Shown here: positions 60,224 through 64,000 of the stretch, piece by piece
Numbering within the stretch: the first letter of the stretch is position 1
Layout of the letters: every line of letters begins with the position of its first letter
Source: Piper betle
Lineage: Eukaryota; Streptophyta; Magnoliopsida; Piperales; Piperaceae
Direction of reading: 5' to 3'
NCBI GenBank assembly: GCA_033002965.1
Contig: JAURVB010001676.1
Location: 1 to 64,000 of the forward strand
DNA: 64,000 bases
The notes under the pieces: generated by a model
What the model saw: the letters and a program-made list of their open reading frames with translations, nothing else
Database searches by the model: none
Told to the model about the DNA's origin: nothing
Position numbers and translations under genes: made by a program

Positions 60224-61400
60224 ATGGTGGAAGATATTCTAAAATCTTCGCAATAAAATAGTTGGTTTAATTTGGTTGCATTTTATTTGCATTTCACAGT
60301 GGGAGAGTATTTTTTACATGTAATAGAGTACATGTTGATCATCTTAAAAGTAATTATGATTAATTTGAATACAAAATATATTAAATAGTTAATAATATTT
60401 CTACAATATATTATTAGCTAAAAGAAAATAAGTAGTTGTAAGGTCATACCATTAATATTTGCCATTAAAACCTATGAATAACCAGATATAAACGAGTGAT
60501 AGCACTCATTTATTGTTTAAATTTGTAAATTATCATTCACAATGTTTACTGAGTCGTTGTTTCTTTACTTCTGATTCTGATAGAGTCTTACAACCATATT
60601 AACTATAAGGTTTTTCAACATGTAAAAATTTCATGTCATTTACAATTCTACATGTCAACGAGTAAAAGATGGTATATCTAAAGTGCAACCATATTTTAAG
60701 TGCAACCATATTAAGGACTGTGTTGGTTTAGGGTGGTAGAGTTTAGCTCATGGACTACATGAATGATTTTTTCCCTATCGTGTACTCGGACATTAAAACC
60801 TCACCTAAACGCAAATCAAATACAAAGGTGTAAACCACATGTTCTTGGTGAAGCAATGGCACACGATTGACGATCTGATGTAGAATCCAATACCAAGAGC
60901 CAAGAAAATGCTTCTTATCACAACAAACATTTTTTCTTCTCTCACAAGTACCACATTGGTGACCCTTAAATTTTTATACCCCATTAATCTTTTCCGAGAT
61001 CAACCTTGGTCCAGTGCTTCCCAAAGCTCTTTCACTTCTCATCAAGGTCTAAGCCTCTTTATAATTTTGTGTGATGTCATATTTCCCCGGTTTAGTGTTT
61101 AATTGTATCTAGCGTTCAAGGTTTTTAAGGCTTTCATTAAGTTTTAATCAGCTTTCTTTAGTTTAGGTGATTTTTAATTTGTGTTTAGTGTTAATTTATT
61201 TTAGTGTGGTATTAGGGTACGAGTTAATATTTAATCTGTTTCGAATACTACAAGGATATGGAATGAATAAAGCGAGCAGACCGTGAACAAATAAAAAAAA
61301 TGCCAAGAAAAGGTGGGTAAAAAAAGACGACAGAAAAACAAGGTCGCCCGGCAAGGCAAACAACAGTGCTGGTTGACGTTGAAAATCAAAAGAGAAATTA
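60224..61400. other. Intergenic, nothing recognised
   Basis: It includes an inverted copy of the dispersed palindromic motif at 60483-60530. No gene supported. Confidence 0.3.
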
Positions 61401-62593
61401 GCCCTGCGGCTCAATTTCTAGCGACTTTGGAGGCCGAGGCGCTACTGAGGCCTAAGGTTCAATAAAATTAATCGGTGCCGCTATGCTTGTTCGTGAAGGT
61501 TCCGCGCACATGTGGGAAAAGTCCGGATAATTGTCAACTTAATCAACCAATTTCTTTAAGGAAAACACAATTACGTCAAGCTATAAAAGGGATGTAAAAA
61601 CGCAAAATTAATTTTCTTTTCTCTCCTTTTCTCTTCCCTTTAGAGGCCATTCTTCAGGTTTTTTTACTTGAAGGCAAATTTATTGGAGGAGATTAACGAT
61701 TTAGAGGAAGAGTGATTTAAAAGAGTTTATTGTTCTTATCCACTTTGTGGTTTTGTAGTAATATTATTATAAATTGTTCAAGCACTCCTTTTTTGATAGT
61801 TTTATTTTTATATTTTATGGAGTAGATTTAGTATATACCAGAGAGTTAATGGATCTTAAATGAAAAACTTGATATTTTATATTAGTTAGAATTTATATTA
61901 TTATTTTTCATGAGAGTTATATTTTATTATATTTAATGCTTTTATTTGTTTGATTAATTATTGAAGTATAGTGAAGTTTTGAAGAGATAAGCTACATTAA
62001 ATAGTAATTGAATAATAAATTGATTATGCTATGTCTAAGGGAACTATAAAACATGGTAATAAAATGAATACAATTAGTCTGAATATTGAGTCATTGGATG
62101 TTTAGGTGGTTTATTTAAACCTTAGTCTGAATATGAGGGGTTTAACTATAATGAATTCATAGAATTTAATGCATCTTAGATTGAAAAATGAATAAGAATA
62201 TACTCGAAATATGGATATTTGAAGTTAATAATTTCTAAAATAGTTAATTTAGGATCTGAAAGGGATAATTAAATAATAAGAATTTCATTACCTCATGGGA
62301 AGTTGTAATTAGATTTCTTCTTTTGAATATTTTGTTAATGATTGGTTTAAGTAAAATCGAATATCTAGTATAGCATTTGCATATGGAGAAAACTCCATTC
62401 TCAGATTAGATCATGTTTTTTTTAGTTTATTTTCAAATTACAATTTAATTAGACAAATCTTAAAATTTTCATTTTCTTTTTACTCTTATAGTTAGTTTAA
62501 GGATCTAATTGAGTGAATAATCATTCCTACTGAAATGATACTCTACTCATTTATTAAATTATTTGATCACGACTAGTGCACTTTCTTAGTACA
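61400..62593 (+). mobile_element. LTR-like remnant, second LTR family
   Basis: The right end has GAAATGATACTCTACTCATT, a TTATTTGATCACGAC stretch and a GTGCACTTTCTTAGTACA terminus. This matches the layout of the ends at 9000 (same strand) and 2643 (opposite strand). A TATA-like CTATAAAAGG lies at 61581. The left end is not defined and no interior or coding motif is seen. Confidence 0.45.
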
Positions 62594-64000
62594 ATAAATT
62601 TGTATGACTCTCTTAGGAAGAGCATGTTCTTTCACCATCTCATCAAGGCCTAAGCCTCCCTTAGAGGAACACACTCCTTTTATGGAGAGTCAAGACAAAG
62701 TCCTCTACCAGCAAGAATGCACTCTTTGGCATCTCTTTGAGGCCAAAACCTCCTTTGGAACATACCTCAATAAATATGTCTAACCATGTATTTATTAACA
62801 ATATATATGAAATACCATACCCTTGATTTAGCTAGCCCTCTTGAAAAATGAAAAGTCAATTTCCAAATATGCTTTTACATGTATTAGAACACTCAAGAAC
62901 TATTTGTTTTTCGTTTTCCATAATTCTTTCTAAATTCATCATACTTTTTATCCGACTCCTTAGGACTTGTGGCGGTACATAATCTCTAGTGAGGGAATAA
63001 CTTCAACATCTTTCCTCATCCCCACCATAAAACTCCTTAGAAAATCTCCACCATTGTTAAACTCCCATCAAACCTAATGTTGACCACTGCAACCACCACA
63101 TGCCACGATGAGGTCAATATTTTAACAATCAACAACCATATCAGTTATATTAATATATGTATAATCATTTATAAATAATGGTGTTAATAAATCCAACAAT
63201 GGCATGATTCTTGAAACTTTGAGTAAATAAAAATAAAAAGATCATGGAGATTACAAGGGAAGCCATTCCTATTTTCTGGGGAAAGAAGAAGAAAAATGCC
63301 TTATTTTCTCTTACTTTTGCGGTTCCTTCATAATGGTGTCCATATTTTCTATTTTGCTACTAAGTCATCCAAACAAGAATTTGAGCACCTTAACATTTTT
63401 TTTATTTTAATAAAACTTATACTTAAAATAACAAAAACAAACACCTTATTAATGTTAATGAACAGTGTTAAAACCCTTTCTTAACACCATAAGTGGTTCA
63501 TATTGATCCAGAATGCCTTTATTATTTTTCCCTGGTCATGAATATGTCATGGGAATTGTTCAATTGAGGATTTCAACAAAATAAATAAAAATATAAGTTC
63601 AAGCTTACAAAGTGACCTTCTATGGAGTGTTAGGCCCTTAAAGTCTTTGGTAATGTTGGTTATGTTTGTTTACAAGGTGTTTGTGGTATATATTGGTTTG
63701 AATGTATCATATCATAGCCCACATGTATGTTACTTGTTTCTGTTAGGAAACTCTTAGGTCTTTATTTAACCAAGTATTTATTTTATTAGTCGGTCAATTA
63801 ACTTTTGTTATTAATGAATCATACCCAGTTTGAAAATGTAACTAATAGACCATGCCTTTGAGAGTTATAATGGCAGGCTAATAAAATAAATATACTCTCT
63901 AAATACAGGATTGACTGACCAAAAATATATATACTCAACTCAATACAAACCTACCAGTATCCTAACAGTTTCAGAATAAAAGTTTCTACCAGTATCCTAA
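62594..64000. other. Intergenic to window end, nothing recognised
   Basis: No gene supported. The phrase CATCAAGGCCTAAGCCTC near 62642 recurs in variant form near 61039. CTACCAGTATCCTAA occurs twice in the last 55 bases, 36 bp apart. Confidence 0.35.

Noticed and set aside
1..64000. CRISPR arrays, bacterial operons, rRNA or tRNA genes
   Set aside because: The DNA is plant nuclear. Repeats present are tandem or dispersed transposon repeats without CRISPR-like spacers, and no tRNA or rRNA sequence was recognised by eye.

Overview
This window is nuclear DNA of a land plant, most likely a dicot. It is AT-rich, its genes have introns, and almost everything between the genes is layered, decayed transposon sequence. 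Only two intact-looking genes and one broken gene can be supported. I cannot name the species.

Genes. (1) A three-exon gene at 19007-20172 (+) encodes a 90-residue secreted precursor. Its C-terminus has the layout of the Casparian strip integrity factor (CIF) tyrosine-sulfated peptide hormones: a 21-residue DYG...IPN peptide ending exactly at the stop. This is the most interesting coding feature. (2) A C2-domain gene lies at 56230-57473 (+), with one apparent missing base in a G run that splits its reading frame. (3) A fragment of a DnaJ-X-domain chaperone gene (chaperone DnaJ 10 type) lies at 4269-6393 (+). It keeps three recognisable exons with splice sites, but it has a frameshift and lacks the J domain.

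Layout. 0-4.1 kb: minisatellites and fragments of two LTR families, including a likely 1.2 kb solo LTR. 4.2-6.4 kb: the DnaJ pseudogene. 7-11.8 kb: an LTR-like remnant, a TRIM-like element with two ~300 bp terminal repeats, and a MITE. 12-18.1 kb: a duplicated AT-rich block and a decayed LTR of the dominant family. 18.4-20.3 kb: the CIF-like gene with a 53 bp tandem repeat upstream. 21.4-22.7 kb: a non-autonomous hAT element with a perfect 8 bp target duplication. 22.7-28 kb: mostly unrecognised AT-rich sequence. 28.1-41.1 kb: a three-layer nest. A ~519 bp hAT-type MITE was split by a Ty3/gypsy-type LTR element on the minus strand (target duplication GGTAC, ~3 kb LTRs, 3.6 kb non-coding interior, LARD-like). 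One of its LTRs was then hit by a related element now reduced to a solo LTR (target duplication CAACC). 42.3-46.6 kb: a decayed Ty1/copia gag-pol on the minus strand. 46.7-51 kb: fragments of the dominant LTR family in the opposite orientation, another hAT MITE and a TTTA-rich tract. 52.4-54.7 kb: a tandem array of an LTR-related motif, then a GC-rich block. 56-57.5 kb: the C2 gene. 57.8-64 kb: MITEs, one more LTR-like remnant and unrecognised AT-rich DNA.

The genes show no shared pathway and no operon-like arrangement. One dominant LTR family (ends TGTAAAACCC...GGGTGTTACA in its own sense) recurs at least eight times and accounts for much of the sequence. All homology calls rest on reading and remembered family features, not on searches.
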